This document shows, piece after piece, positions 1 through 7,800 of a stretch of 64,000 nucleotides of DNA. Both the position numbers and the translations under genes were made by a program. A model generated the notes under the pieces. It ran no database searches. It was not told the DNA's origin and saw only the letters and a program-made list of their open reading frames with translations. The stretch covers positions 1-64,000 of the forward strand of contig UQYD01000001.1 of assembly GCA_900545305.1 (NCBI GenBank), in the 5' to 3' direction. Origin of the DNA: an uncultured Eubacterium sp. GTDB taxonomy: Bacteria; Bacillota; Clostridia; Lachnospirales; CAG-274. How positions within the stretch are numbered: the first letter of the stretch is position 1; each line of letters opens with the position of its first letter.

Positions 1-2
1 GG

Positions 3-446
3 CAGATTTGTAGCGATAGTGCGACGGCAGCAAAGACGGATACAATGTTTGTAGCGTTTATGATGCTTGGTATTATACTTATTGGAATTATAGCCTATAT
101 AGCGTTTGTTAAAATAAGATACTTAAATCAAGAGTTTGAGTATGCTTATACAAATGGTAGTCTTGATATAGATGTTATTATGAATAAGAGTAAAAGAAAA
201 AACGTGTTTCAGGGTAATGCAACAGAGTTTGAGGTGTTTGCTCATATTGATGATAAGGAACATTTGGCTATGTATGAAAACTTGCCAATAGTTGATTTTT
301 CAAGTGGCAGGAAGAAAGAAAATACTTATGTTTTTGTAGCAAATTACAAGAACAAAAAGAAAAGGTTTATTATAGAACCTTGTGAAGAAATCTTAAAGGC
401 TGTATATGTGGATTTATCCCCAAGAAGAGCTTATATAAAGAAGTAA
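3..446 (+). CDS. DUF6106-family protein, 5' end outside window
   Basis: The frame is open to the left edge, so the true start lies upstream; the first ATG inside is at 45. One hydrophobic stretch (MLGIILIGIIAYIAFV) is followed by a soluble domain with the motifs NKSKRKNVF, DFSSGRK and a C-terminal FIIEPCEEILKAV...LSPRRAY. This pattern matches the DUF6106 family of small membrane-anchored clostridial proteins of unknown function. It ends 23 bases before the guaA start, in the same direction, so co-transcription is likely. No biochemical role can be assigned. Confidence 0.75.
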   Translation, partial: QICSDSATAAKTDTMFVAFMMLGIILIGIIAYIAFVKIRYLNQEFEYAYTNGSLDIDVIMNKSKRKNVFQGNATEFEVFAHIDDKEHLAMYENLPIVDFSSGRKKENTYVFVANYKNKKKRFIIEPCEEILKAVYVDLSPRRAYIKK

Positions 447-469
447 AATTTTTAATGGAGGAAAATTTA

Positions 470-1999
470 ATGCACGAAATGATTGTGATTTTGGACTTTG
501 GTGGTCAGTATAATCAGCTGATTGCACGTAGAGTTCGTGAATGTAATGTGTATTGTGAAGTTAAATCTTACAAGACACCACTTGAGGAAATCAAGGCTAT
601 GAATCCAAAGGGTATTATCTTTACTGGTGGACCAAATAGCGTTTATCTTGAAGACTCTCCAAGTATTGGTAAGGAAATTTTTGAATTAGGTGTTCCTGTT
701 CTTGGTATTTGCTATGGTTGCCAGCTTATGTCACACGTTTTAGGTGGTAAGGTTGAATCAGCAACTACAAGTGAATATGGTAAGACAGAAACTTTCTTTA
801 ATACAGATAGTCTTTTATTCAAGGGCTTAAAGGAAGAAAGTATTACATGGATGAGCCATACTGACCTTATTACAGGTATGCCAGAAGGCTTTACTTCTAT
901 TGCACATACAAGTGAATGTCCTGTTGCTGCAATGGAAAATAAGGATGCTAAACTCTATGGTATGCAGTACCACCCAGAGGTTATGCATACAGAGAATGGT
1001 ACAGCTATGCTTAGAAACTTCCTTTATGAGGTTTGTGAGTGTAGAGGTGATTGGAGCATGAGTAACTATGCTCAGACTGCTATTCAGAGTGTAAGAGAAA
1101 AAGTTGGCGACGGCAAAGTTCTTCTTGCATTAAGTGGTGGTGTTGATAGTTCTGTACTTGCAGCACTTTTATCAAAGGCTGTTGGTAATCAGCTTACTTG
1201 TATCTTTGTTGACCACGGTCTTATGAGAAAGAACGAAGGTGACGAAGTAGAACAGGCTTTTGCTGATTGGGATGTAAACTTCGTAAGAGTAAATGCAGGC
1301 GAAAGATTTTTAAATAAGCTTGCCGGTGTTTCTGACCCAGAAACAAAGAGAAAGATTATTGGCGAAGAATTCATTAGAGTATTTGAAGATGAAGCTAAGA
1401 AGATTGGTAAGGTAGACTTCCTTGCTCAGGGTACAATTTATCCAGACGTAATTGAATCTGGTACAGGCGACGCAGCAGTTATTAAGAGTCACCATAATGT
1501 AGGTGGTCTTCCTGACTACGTTGACTTTAAGGACATTATTGAACCTTTGAGACTTTTATTTAAGGATGAAGTAAGACAGTTAGGTGTTGAACTTGGTCTT
1601 GCAGATTACCTTGTATGGCGTCAGCCATTCCCAGGTCCAGGTCTTGCAATCAGAATTATTGGAGATATTACTCCAGAAAAGATTGCTATTTTACAGGATG
1701 CAGATGCAATCTTTAGAGAAGAAATTGCATTAGCTGGTATGGATAGACAGATTAATCAGTACTTCGCAGTATTAACTTCTATGCGTAGTGTAGGTGTTAT
1801 GGGAGATGGTAGAACATATGATTATACACTTGCTTTAAGAGGTGTAACAACTACTGACTTTATGACAGCAGACTTTGCAAGAATTCCTTATGAAGTTCTT
1901 GAAAAGATTAGTAGCAGAATCGTAAATGAAGTAGCATCTATTAATAGAATAGTGTATGATATTACTACTAAGCCACCAAGTACTATTGAATGGGAATAA
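470..1999 (+). CDS. guaA: GMP synthase (glutamine-hydrolysing)
   Basis: It converts XMP to GMP with glutamine and ATP, the last step of de novo guanine nucleotide synthesis in the cytoplasm. The N-terminal class I amidotransferase half has GGQYNQLIARRVRE and the nucleophile motif GICYGCQ (Cys81). The ATP-pyrophosphatase half has the P-loop LSGGVDSS. The C-terminus KPPSTIEWE is the normal family ending, and 509 residues is the usual length, so the gene is intact. An ATG at 455 lies just ahead of the GGAGG (457-461); the ATG at 470 is correctly spaced behind it and gives the canonical start MHEMIVILDFGGQ. The guaA 3' end is a known insertion site for genomic islands, and an integrase-bearing element follows directly. 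Confidence 0.97.
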   Translation: MHEMIVILDFGGQYNQLIARRVRECNVYCEVKSYKTPLEEIKAMNPKGIIFTGGPNSVYLEDSPSIGKEIFELGVPVLGICYGCQLMSHVLGGKVESATTSEYGKTETFFNTDSLLFKGLKEESITWMSHTDLITGMPEGFTSIAHTSECPVAAMENKDAKLYGMQYHPEVMHTENGTAMLRNFLYEVCECRGDWSMSNYAQTAIQSVREKVGDGKVLLALSGGVDSSVLAALLSKAVGNQLTCIFVDHGLMRKNEGDEVEQAFADWDVNFVRVNAGERFLNKLAGVSDPETKRKIIGEEFIRVFEDEAKKIGKVDFLAQGTIYPDVIESGTGDAAVIKSHHNVGGLPDYVDFKDIIEPLRLLFKDEVRQLGVELGLADYLVWRQPFPGPGLAIRIIGDITPEKIAILQDADAIFREEIALAGMDRQINQYFAVLTSMRSVGVMGDGRTYDYTLALRGVTTTDFMTADFARIPYEVLEKISSRIVNEVASINRIVYDITTKPPSTIEWE

Positions 2000-2006
2000 T
2001 CTATAA

Positions 2007-2052
2007 AAGCCCCGAAACATTGGATTTATCAATGTTTCGGGGCTTCTTTTTA
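2007..2052 (+). terminator. intrinsic terminator of guaA
   Basis: A 16-bp perfect stem (AAGCCCCGAAACATTG, 2007-2022, pairing with 2030-2045) with loop GATTTAT is followed by a T-rich run. It begins 7 bases after the guaA stop and separates guaA from the convergent repressor gene. Confidence 0.92.
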
Positions 2053-2093
2053 TGCAGTGACAATAAAATGACAATATTTTTTATTATAAAAAT

Positions 2094-2684
2094 TTATTTG
2101 TTGTCCTTATCATTGTTTGATATACGAACTTTTATTCCATCTGTTCCCTTTTTTACAACGACATTACTTTTTGAATTTATGCTGTATAGATTTTTAAAAC
2201 TTAAATATTGTTCATTAATATTTTTTCTCACAGCTTCCTGTACGGAATCACTTCCATCGGGTAATTCAATAGAACTCTTTACACTTGGTAATGCATTTTT
2301 CATTGAGTTTAAATACTGTGTCATATTTGCCCATTTAGCTAAAAAATCTTGTAGATATGGATTTTTAAATTTTATAGACATAGTTTTAGGGATGTATTTA
2401 TCATCATCTGTTTGTTCACCTTCAAACTCAATATCTACATTATCTTCTAATGCAAAAAGAATAGAAATTACATCTCCAACTGTTTCAATATCAAAATCAT
2501 AAAACATATAAGAGGAAACACCTAAACCGTTGGCAATTCTTTCTATTTGGTCAGGTTTAGGATTCCTAATACCTAGTTCATATTTTCTTATAGTACTAAC
2601 ATGTATTTTAGACAATTCGGAAAGTTGAATTTGAGTAAGTCCTTTAGATTCTCTAATATTTTTAATTTTTTCTCCAATGGTCAT
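2094..2684 (-). CDS. XRE-family repressor of the integrative element
   Basis: A 196-residue protein with an N-terminal helix-turn-helix (about residues 5-60: KIKNIRESKGLTQIQLSELS, then STIRKYELGIRNPKPDQIERIA), typical of phage cI/Cro-like regulators. The C-terminal 130 residues are not a recognisable LexA-type peptidase and have no Ser-Lys autocleavage motif that I can see. It is divergent from the excisionase/integrase genes, the usual position of the master repressor of an ICE, IME or prophage. The start codon at 2684 follows GAGGTG. The divergent region holds three copies of a 13-bp repeat (2777-2827) that are likely its operators. Confidence 0.88.
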   Translation of the reverse strand: MTIGEKIKNIRESKGLTQIQLSELSKIHVSTIRKYELGIRNPKPDQIERIANGLGVSSYMFYDFDIETVGDVISILFALEDNVDIEFEGEQTDDDKYIPKTMSIKFKNPYLQDFLAKWANMTQYLNSMKNALPSVKSSIELPDGSDSVQEAVRKNINEQYLSFKNLYSINSKSNVVVKKGTDGIKVRISNNDKDNK

Positions 2685-2726
2685 ATAATTTCACCTCAAA
2701 CAAAAATAATGCAAACACTCATACAC

Positions 2727-2755
2727 ATTATACTTCAAAAAGTAAATTTTGTAAA
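2727..2755 (-). promoter_or_regulatory. promoter of the repressor gene
   Basis: Read on the minus strand: TTTACA (2755-2750), a 17-base spacer, and a consensus TATAAT (2732-2727). It lies about 45 bases upstream of the repressor start. Confidence 0.7.
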
Positions 2756-2769
2756 TATTGATAAAATTA

Positions 2770-2798
2770 TTGACAAATTCACAAATGTGGAGTAATAT
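2770..2798 (+). promoter_or_regulatory. rightward promoter for excisionase/integrase
   Basis: TTGACA (2770-2775), a 17-base spacer and TAATAT (2793-2798). One operator-like 13-mer occupies the spacer, so bound repressor would directly occlude RNA polymerase. Confidence 0.75.
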
Positions 2799-2827
2799 AC
2801 GTATGTGAATGAAAATTCACAAACGTG
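2777..2827. promoter_or_regulatory. three 13-bp operator-like repeats
   Basis: ATTCACAAATGTG (2777-2789, plus), ATTCACATACGTA (2798-2810, minus orientation) and ATTCACAAACGTG (2815-2827, plus) share the consensus ATTCACAWAYGTR. One copy sits between the -35 and -10 of the rightward promoter, one overlaps the end of the -10 and the third lies just downstream. The arrangement fits a lysogeny-type switch governed by the adjacent XRE protein. The binding protein is inferred. Confidence 0.75.
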
Positions 2828-2862
2828 CATCATATAAAATGTTAAAGAAAGAGGGTATCATT

Positions 2863-3048
2863 ATGAATAACGACAAAATATTTTTAAGTGCTGACGATGT
2901 AGCAGAAGAATTAAATATTTCTAAGCCTTTTGCTTACAAACTTATCAGGAATTTAAATTCAGAATTGAAAGCTAAAGGTTTTGTAACCATTTCAGGGAAA
3001 TTGAGTCGAAAATATTTCCAAGAACGATTTTATGGAGTAGCAAATTAG
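2863..3048 (+). CDS. excisionase-like winged-helix DNA-binding protein
   Basis: A 61-residue protein from the ATG at 2863, which follows GAGGGT; upstream in-frame ATGs lack a ribosome site. The sequence LSADDVAEELNISKPFAYKLIRNLNSELKAKGF is a MerR/Xis-type helix-turn-helix as found in excisionases and DUF3173-like partners of Gram-positive integrases. It is 11 bases upstream of the integrase gene and under the repressor-controlled promoter, so it probably acts as recombination directionality factor. It could instead be a small transcription regulator. Confidence 0.75.
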   Translation: MNNDKIFLSADDVAEELNISKPFAYKLIRNLNSELKAKGFVTISGKLSRKYFQERFYGVAN

Positions 3049-3059
3049 AGGTGGTTTAG

Positions 3060-4133
3060 ATGTCAGTTTCAAAAAATGCAAAAACAGGCAAATGGGAGGT
3101 TCGAACTTATTTCAAAAATATTGATGGACAATTAAAGCAGAAAACTCGCAGAGGCTTTAAGCTAAAATCTGAAGCATTACAATGGGAGCAGGATTTCAAA
3201 AACCAAAGAAATTATAGTTTAGATATGACTTTTGCCCGATTTTGTGAAATATATTTTGGTGATATTGAACCACGATTGAAGCACAATACTATGCTGACAA
3301 AAAGACATATTGTGGAGCATAAAATTTTACCATATTTTAAGGATAAGAAGATTAATGAAATTAAACCAGCTGATATTATTCAGTGGCAGAATATATTAAT
3401 AAAATCGGGATTGTCATCTACTTACTTAAAAACTATTCACAATCAATTGTCAGCAATTTTTAATCACGCAGTTAATTTATATGAATTAAAAGCAAATCCA
3501 GCCAAAAAAGCTGGAAAGATTGGGTCAAAGACACCTGATAGTGAAATGCAGTTTTGGACCAAAAATGAATATTTGCTTTTCAGAGAGGCTATTGCTGATA
3601 AGGCTATTTCTTACTATGCATTTGAAGTGCTTTATTGGACTGGGTGTCGACTTGGAGAACTTTTGGCTTTGACAGTTGAAGATTTTGATTTTGAAAATAA
3701 AACTATGCGAATTAATAAGTCGTACCAAAAATTTAAAGGCAAAGAATATATTACAACACCTAAAACTCCCAAAAGTGTTCGAACTATTTCACTACCGGAC
3801 TTTTTGGCTGTGGAGTTAGAAAGTTATATCTCAATGCTGTTTGGCTTCGAGAAAACGGATAGAATTTTTATGATAAGCAGGGGATATCTACACTCTGAAT
3901 TAAATAGAGGAGTTAAGATTTCAGGAGTTAAACGAATCAGGATTCACGACCTAAGACATAGTCATATCTCGTTGCTAATTGATTTAGGCTTTTCAGCTGT
4001 TGCTATTGGTGAACGAGTTGGTCACGAATCTGTCGAAATTACATATCATTATGCTCATTTGTTCCCAACAGTTCAGAGTGATATGGCTAAGAAGTTGAAT
4101 TGTGAGATGGAATGCAATGATAAAGAGAGGTGA
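3060..4133 (+). CDS. int: tyrosine recombinase (site-specific integrase)
   Basis: A 357-residue phage-type integrase. Residues 1-60 resemble the arm-binding domain (GKWEVRTYFKNIDGQLKQK), about 55-150 the SAM-like core-binding domain, and 175-340 the catalytic domain. Catalytic residues are visible: Arg197 (TGCRLGE), His296 and Arg299 (HDLRHSH), His322 (VGHES) and the nucleophile Tyr331 (HYAHLFP). It strand-exchanges element ends (attL/attR and attP/attB). It is co-directional with the excisionase-like gene and has an AGGTGG ribosome site. Its location next to guaA suggests a target in or near the guaA 3' region, but no matching right end was found in the window. Confidence 0.95.
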   Translation: MSVSKNAKTGKWEVRTYFKNIDGQLKQKTRRGFKLKSEALQWEQDFKNQRNYSLDMTFARFCEIYFGDIEPRLKHNTMLTKRHIVEHKILPYFKDKKINEIKPADIIQWQNILIKSGLSSTYLKTIHNQLSAIFNHAVNLYELKANPAKKAGKIGSKTPDSEMQFWTKNEYLLFREAIADKAISYYAFEVLYWTGCRLGELLALTVEDFDFENKTMRINKSYQKFKGKEYITTPKTPKSVRTISLPDFLAVELESYISMLFGFEKTDRIFMISRGYLHSELNRGVKISGVKRIRIHDLRHSHISLLIDLGFSAVAIGERVGHESVEITYHYAHLFPTVQSDMAKKLNCEMECNDKER

Positions 4134-4139
4134 TTTAAA

Positions 4140-4451
4140 ATGTCAGTAAAAAAACGAAGAAGAAATAAAACTATTGCCTTTCGTATGTCAGAGGCTGAAA
4201 AGATAGATTTGGAAAACAAAGTCAAGCTGTCTGGGAAAAAAACCAAACAAGAATATATTATTTCGGCTTTATTAAATCATAAAATTGAGGCAGTTGGAAA
4301 CCCATTAATGTTTTTACAATTTAAAAGAGTACTGGAGCGTATCGAATTAATGATAGAAGATGGCAAAGGTATTGATGAAGAAGTAAAAAAATGTTTGTTC
4401 AAAATGTTAAAAATTTTAGAATCTTTTGAAATAAATAACAAGGTACTTTAA
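4140..4451 (+). CDS. ribbon-helix-helix protein of mobilizable element
   Basis: 103 residues with a basic N-terminus (KKRRRNKTIAFRMSEAEKIDLENKVKLSG), matching the short RHH proteins found beside integrases and relaxases on clostridial mobile elements. The rest is helical, with KRVLERIELMIEDG. It starts 6 bases after the integrase stop behind AGAGGTGAT, so it is the third gene of the repressor-controlled operon. A role as DNA-binding accessory factor or regulator is likely; a direct role in the relaxosome is inference. Confidence 0.6.
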   Translation: MSVKKRRRNKTIAFRMSEAEKIDLENKVKLSGKKTKQEYIISALLNHKIEAVGNPLMFLQFKRVLERIELMIEDGKGIDEEVKKCLFKMLKILESFEINNKVL

Positions 4452-4497
4452 TTGATATAAGTGAAGTTGGTTAAAGTGTCTGTATATATTAGATAGA

Positions 4498-4535
4498 GTG
4501 CTGTAGCTGTTCTATAAGGGTGGCTACAGTGCCTG
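4498..4535 (+). other. stem-loop ahead of the DUF4373 gene
   Basis: CTGTAGC and GCTACAG form a 7-bp stem (extendable by GU pairs) with a 15-base loop, ending a few bases before the GGAGGT of the next gene. There is no T-run, so it is more likely a translation or copy-control structure than a terminator. Confidence 0.4.
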
Positions 4536-4550
4536 TTGGAGGTGAAAGTT

Positions 4551-5384
4551 TTGGCTAGACCAATTAAAGAAGGGCTAGATTACTTTCCTCTGAATGTAGT
4601 TTTAAATTCCAAATTCGAAATTATTGAAGCTCGATTTGGAATTAAAGGATTTGCAGTAATAGTTAAGCTGTTCCAACACATATACGGAACAAAGGGCTAT
4701 TACTGTGAATGGGACGAAGATGTGCTATTTGTGTTTGCTAAGCGAATAGGAGTGGGTGCAAATAGTGTGTCTGAAATATTAAATACGGCAATAAAAAAAG
4801 GTATATTTGATGAAAAAATGTACAAGAAGTACAGCATATTGACCTCCAAAGGCATTCAGCAAAGGTACGTTGAGGCAAAAAGAGGAGGCTATGAAAGAAT
4901 TTGTTCTAAATACCTTTTAATTAGTATACCCAAAACAGAGGAAAATGGTTCAGAAACAGGAGTTAATGTAACAAAAACAGAGGTTAATGTTACAGCAAGT
5001 ACACAAAGAAAAGAAAAGAAAATTAAAGAAAATAAAATTAAACAAAACCAAACAAAAGAACTGTTTGAAAAAGTGTGGAGCGTGTATCCTAAGAAATTTA
5101 AAAAACAAGAGGCGTTAGAAGAATTTTGTTCTTTGAATGTGTCAGCTGAATTAGCTGATAGAATGGTGAAGTCTATTAAGCAACAAAAGGGACAAGAGAA
5201 TTGGAAAATAGAAAATGGCAGATATGTACCATTCTTAGTCAACTGGCTTAAAAATAAAAGATGGGAGGATGAAGTTGTAAGCTGTACAATAATGCCACCA
5301 AAGGACAGTTGGAATAATTTCGAACAGCGAATTTACACAGACGAAGAAATTGAAGAAAGACTTAGGAATAAAAAAATAGTATGA
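4551..5384 (+). CDS. DUF4373 (Lin1244/Lin1753-like) replication-type protein
   Basis: A protein of about 277 residues starting at TTG 4551 behind GGAGGTG; the TTG at 4536 overlaps that ribosome site and is unlikely. Residues 1-95 (MARPIKEGLDYFPLNVV... ARFGIKGFAVIVKLFQHIYG...CEWDEDVLFVFAKRIG) match the DUF4373 winged-helix domain found in replication-initiation proteins of phages and mobile elements. A Lys/Asn-rich linker (about 140-175) precedes a DnaD-like C-terminal segment (LFEKVWSVYPKKFKKQEALEEF...FLVNWLKNKRWEDE). It probably supports autonomous replication of the excised element. No ATPase motif is visible. Confidence 0.75.
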   Translation: MARPIKEGLDYFPLNVVLNSKFEIIEARFGIKGFAVIVKLFQHIYGTKGYYCEWDEDVLFVFAKRIGVGANSVSEILNTAIKKGIFDEKMYKKYSILTSKGIQQRYVEAKRGGYERICSKYLLISIPKTEENGSETGVNVTKTEVNVTASTQRKEKKIKENKIKQNQTKELFEKVWSVYPKKFKKQEALEEFCSLNVSAELADRMVKSIKQQKGQENWKIENGRYVPFLVNWLKNKRWEDEVVSCTIMPPKDSWNNFEQRIYTDEEIEERLRNKKIV

Positions 5385-5548
5385 TATCTTAAATTTTTTG
5401 ATTGATTTAATATCTTGAAATTAAAAATTATTAAATTTTGTTTTTGTAAAAAAATAAGGAAAAAATTGTTAGAACGCTAAAACGTTTGTGTGGAATTTTG
5501 AGGATTAAAGTCAAATTTGTACTAACTATTAAAAAGGAGTGTATTTTT

Positions 5549-5716
5549 ATGAAAAACAACAATACTAGAGAATTAAATTTTAACTTTATAGAGCGTCAAC
5601 CGATAGCAACAGAAGCATATCTTCTTCTTTTGTTTGGTTCGACTGACCAAGAAAAAATTAAAGAAAAAATGCTAGAGGTGTATAGAGAACTTTATGAAAA
5701 TGATGAAAGTTTGTAA
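5549..5716 (+). CDS. small element-borne protein of unknown function
   Basis: 55 residues from ATG 5549, which follows AAAAAGGAGTG. The sequence is MKNNNTRELNFNFIERQPIATEA... then LLLLFGSTDQEKIKEKMLEVYRELYE, without recognised domain. The good ribosome site and position between the replication and mobilization genes support it being real. Its N-terminal hydrophilic and C-terminal helical character is common to small element proteins of unknown role. Confidence 0.6.
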   Translation: MKNNNTRELNFNFIERQPIATEAYLLLLFGSTDQEKIKEKMLEVYRELYENDESL

Positions 5717-5776
5717 TTTATTAATTATATAGTAAATTGGTTGGTTATATTAATTTATAAGTAGGAAAAAAATAAC

Positions 5777-5986
5777 CTCGCCAACAAGCGAGTACAAAAT
5801 GGGTAGGGGATTTTCCCTACCCATTGCCTACGGCGTAGAGAGAAACTAGCAAGCTCTGCATTTGTGTCACAAATGCATCAAAATTGAAAATTTTGGCTTG
5901 TTAGGGGAAGTTCCCTAAGACCTTTGTTTACAATTTATTCATAAATTGCAAACCTATGAATTTTAAAATTTCATTTTAAAATCCAT
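5777..5986 (+). other. palindrome cluster, candidate origin of transfer
   Basis: Six consecutive inverted repeats lie within 210 bases just upstream of mobC and the relaxase: 5777-5792 (CTCGC/GCGAG), 5799-5824 (ATGGGTAGGGGA pairing with TTCCCTACCCAT, one GU), 5857-5877 (TGCATTTGTG/CACAAATGCA, perfect), 5901-5918 (TTAGGGG../..CCCTAA), 5926-5953 (GTTT.CAATTTAT/ATAAATTG.AAAC) and 5956-5986 (TATG.ATTTTAAAAT/ATTTTAAAAT.CATA). MOBP relaxases nick at an oriT that normally lies beside mobC/mobA and is rich in inverted repeats. The nick site itself is not identifiable by eye. A single-strand replication origin is an alternative for part of it. Confidence 0.6.
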
Positions 5987-6037
5987 AATATTTAATTTCA
6001 CAAATTCAATTTCATATCAGAAAGGAGTTAATAAAAA

Positions 6038-6415
6038 ATGGAAGAAAATTTAAAATCGAAAAATATTTTTATAAAGGCAAGAGTTAATCTTCCAGAATAT
6101 ATGGTAATAAAGAGAAAAATGCAACTGTTAAAAATTGAAAAAATTTCTGACTATATTCGAGAAGCTACAATTTTTGGTACATTATTTGTCTTTCAAGATT
6201 TTTATAATTTAACAAATGAATGGATAAGGGTTAATTCTCAAATTCATAAAATTGGAACGAATATAAATCAGATTGCCCACAGAGTAAATTCCAATCCTGA
6301 GAAATTAGAACTTTATTCTGATGATTTAATTTTTATAAAGAGCCAAATTCAGAAAATAAAAATGGATAACGAAGAATTGATAAAGAAAGTTTTTAAAAGT
6401 TTTAAAATAAAATAG
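6038..6415 (+). CDS. mobC: MobC-like relaxosome accessory protein
   Basis: 125 residues, start behind AAAGGAG. The N-terminus (IFIKARVNLPEYMVIKRKM) resembles an RHH fold, and IGTNINQIAHRVN is the hallmark motif of bacterial MobC mobilization proteins. MobC binds oriT and helps the relaxase open the strands. It is 11 bases upstream of the relaxase gene and directly downstream of the palindrome cluster. Confidence 0.88.
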   Translation: MEENLKSKNIFIKARVNLPEYMVIKRKMQLLKIEKISDYIREATIFGTLFVFQDFYNLTNEWIRVNSQIHKIGTNINQIAHRVNSNPEKLELYSDDLIFIKSQIQKIKMDNEELIKKVFKSFKIK

Positions 6416-6426
6416 GAGGTGTAGTT

Positions 6427-7800
6427 ATGGCTGTAACTAAAATCATACCGATAAAAGCAACCGTTCAAAAAGCAGTTGAGTATATTTGCAATCCTGATAA
6501 GACAGACGATGAATTATATATAGATTGTTCAAACTGTTCACCATTTTGTGCAAAGTTAGAATTTGACTTCTATCGTTATAGATATGATAACAGTGTGAAA
6601 GAATATAATCAAGGAATTAAGGCATATCATCAGGTACAATCATTTAAGCCCGGTGAAGTTACTCCAGAGCTTGCACATAAAATTGGCAAAGAGTTTGCAA
6701 AAAGAGAATTTGGTGAAAAGTTTGCATACATAGTAACAACTCACATTGATAAAGAACATATTCATAATCACATTATAAGTTGTGCCTATTCTACAGATGG
6801 AAGTAATAAATATCACGACGGAGGGTTAAAAGATATTTATCGTAGAAGAAATTTAAGTGATGAAATTTGTAAAGAGAATGGTTTGTCGGTTATAGAATAT
6901 AATCGTAAAAATTGGCAGACTTATAAAGAATGGCAAACCAATAGAAACGGCACAAGTTGGAAACAGGAATTAAAAGATATAATTGATAAAAATATTGCCA
7001 TTGCAAAATCTTATGATGAGTTTGTTTTAAAAATGAGGCAAGAAAATATTTTTGTGAATGATAGTAAAAAATATATAACATTCCAAAAGGAAGGAAAAAG
7101 AGCTGTTCGAGGAAAAACTTTAGGAGATAACTATTCAGAAGATAGGATTATAGAAAGAATAGGAAGCGAAAATGAAATTAAGTCCATTAAGGAAATTGTT
7201 GAAAGTAAGTCTATTGATAAAATTATTGATACTAATGAAAATAAGTTTCAAGAGAGTATAGGACTTAATAGATGGGCAAACAAAAAGAATATGGAAACAG
7301 CTGACCAATTATTTAATCTTCTAAGAAGTGAAGGCTTTACTTCTGTTGAAAATTTAAGAAATTATATAATTAGTCAGGAAATGCAAACAGATGATTTAAA
7401 AGAAATTGTGGAATTTCATAAATTAGAAATTAAAAGATGTCAGGAAACGATTAGATATATAAAAGATTATCAAGATTTTAAAAAATATACTTATGGATTA
7501 GCACAAGCCAGAGATAAAGATGCCTTTAAAAGTAAATATGAAAATCAGTTAAATAAATTTTTTACAGCTGAAAAATTTTTAGCTAAAAATGACATTGATC
7601 AATTTGATGACACTAAAATTATTGAATTAAATCAAGAAATGGGAGCAAATGCCATATCATTATCAGAAATAGAAAAAGAGATAAGAAAAAATACAGGCAA
7701 AAATTTTACAAATTTAAAAAACTTGTTAAAGCAATTGGATACATATTTAGGTAATAGTAAAAGGGAAAAGACACACGATAAATTTGATATGGAAAGATAA
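6427..7800 (+). CDS. mobA: MOBP-type relaxase (MobA/VirD2 family)
   Basis: 457 residues with an N-terminal relaxase domain (1-about 250). Visible motifs are motif I around AVEYICNPDKT (candidate nucleophile Tyr19), an AYH(Q)VQSF segment, and the metal-binding motif HIDKEHIHNH (His111, His113, His115). It would nick oriT and remain covalently bound to the transferred strand. The C-terminal half is Lys/Glu-rich and helical (DLKEIVEFHKLEIKRCQETIRYIK), as in other Firmicute relaxases. No coupling protein or type IV secretion genes occur in the window, so the element is mobilizable rather than self-transmissible. Confidence 0.93.
   Translation: MAVTKIIPIKATVQKAVEYICNPDKTDDELYIDCSNCSPFCAKLEFDFYRYRYDNSVKEYNQGIKAYHQVQSFKPGEVTPELAHKIGKEFAKREFGEKFAYIVTTHIDKEHIHNHIISCAYSTDGSNKYHDGGLKDIYRRRNLSDEICKENGLSVIEYNRKNWQTYKEWQTNRNGTSWKQELKDIIDKNIAIAKSYDEFVLKMRQENIFVNDSKKYITFQKEGKRAVRGKTLGDNYSEDRIIERIGSENEIKSIKEIVESKSIDKIIDTNENKFQESIGLNRWANKKNMETADQLFNLLRSEGFTSVENLRNYIISQEMQTDDLKEIVEFHKLEIKRCQETIRYIKDYQDFKKYTYGLAQARDKDAFKSKYENQLNKFFTAEKFLAKNDIDQFDDTKIIELNQEMGANAISLSEIEKEIRKNTGKNFTNLKNLLKQLDTYLGNSKREKTHDKFDMER

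Noticed and set aside
1990..2502. Plus-strand frame across the guaA terminator and repressor
   Set aside because: It is antisense to the XRE repressor and reads through the terminator hairpin; no ribosome site or domain.
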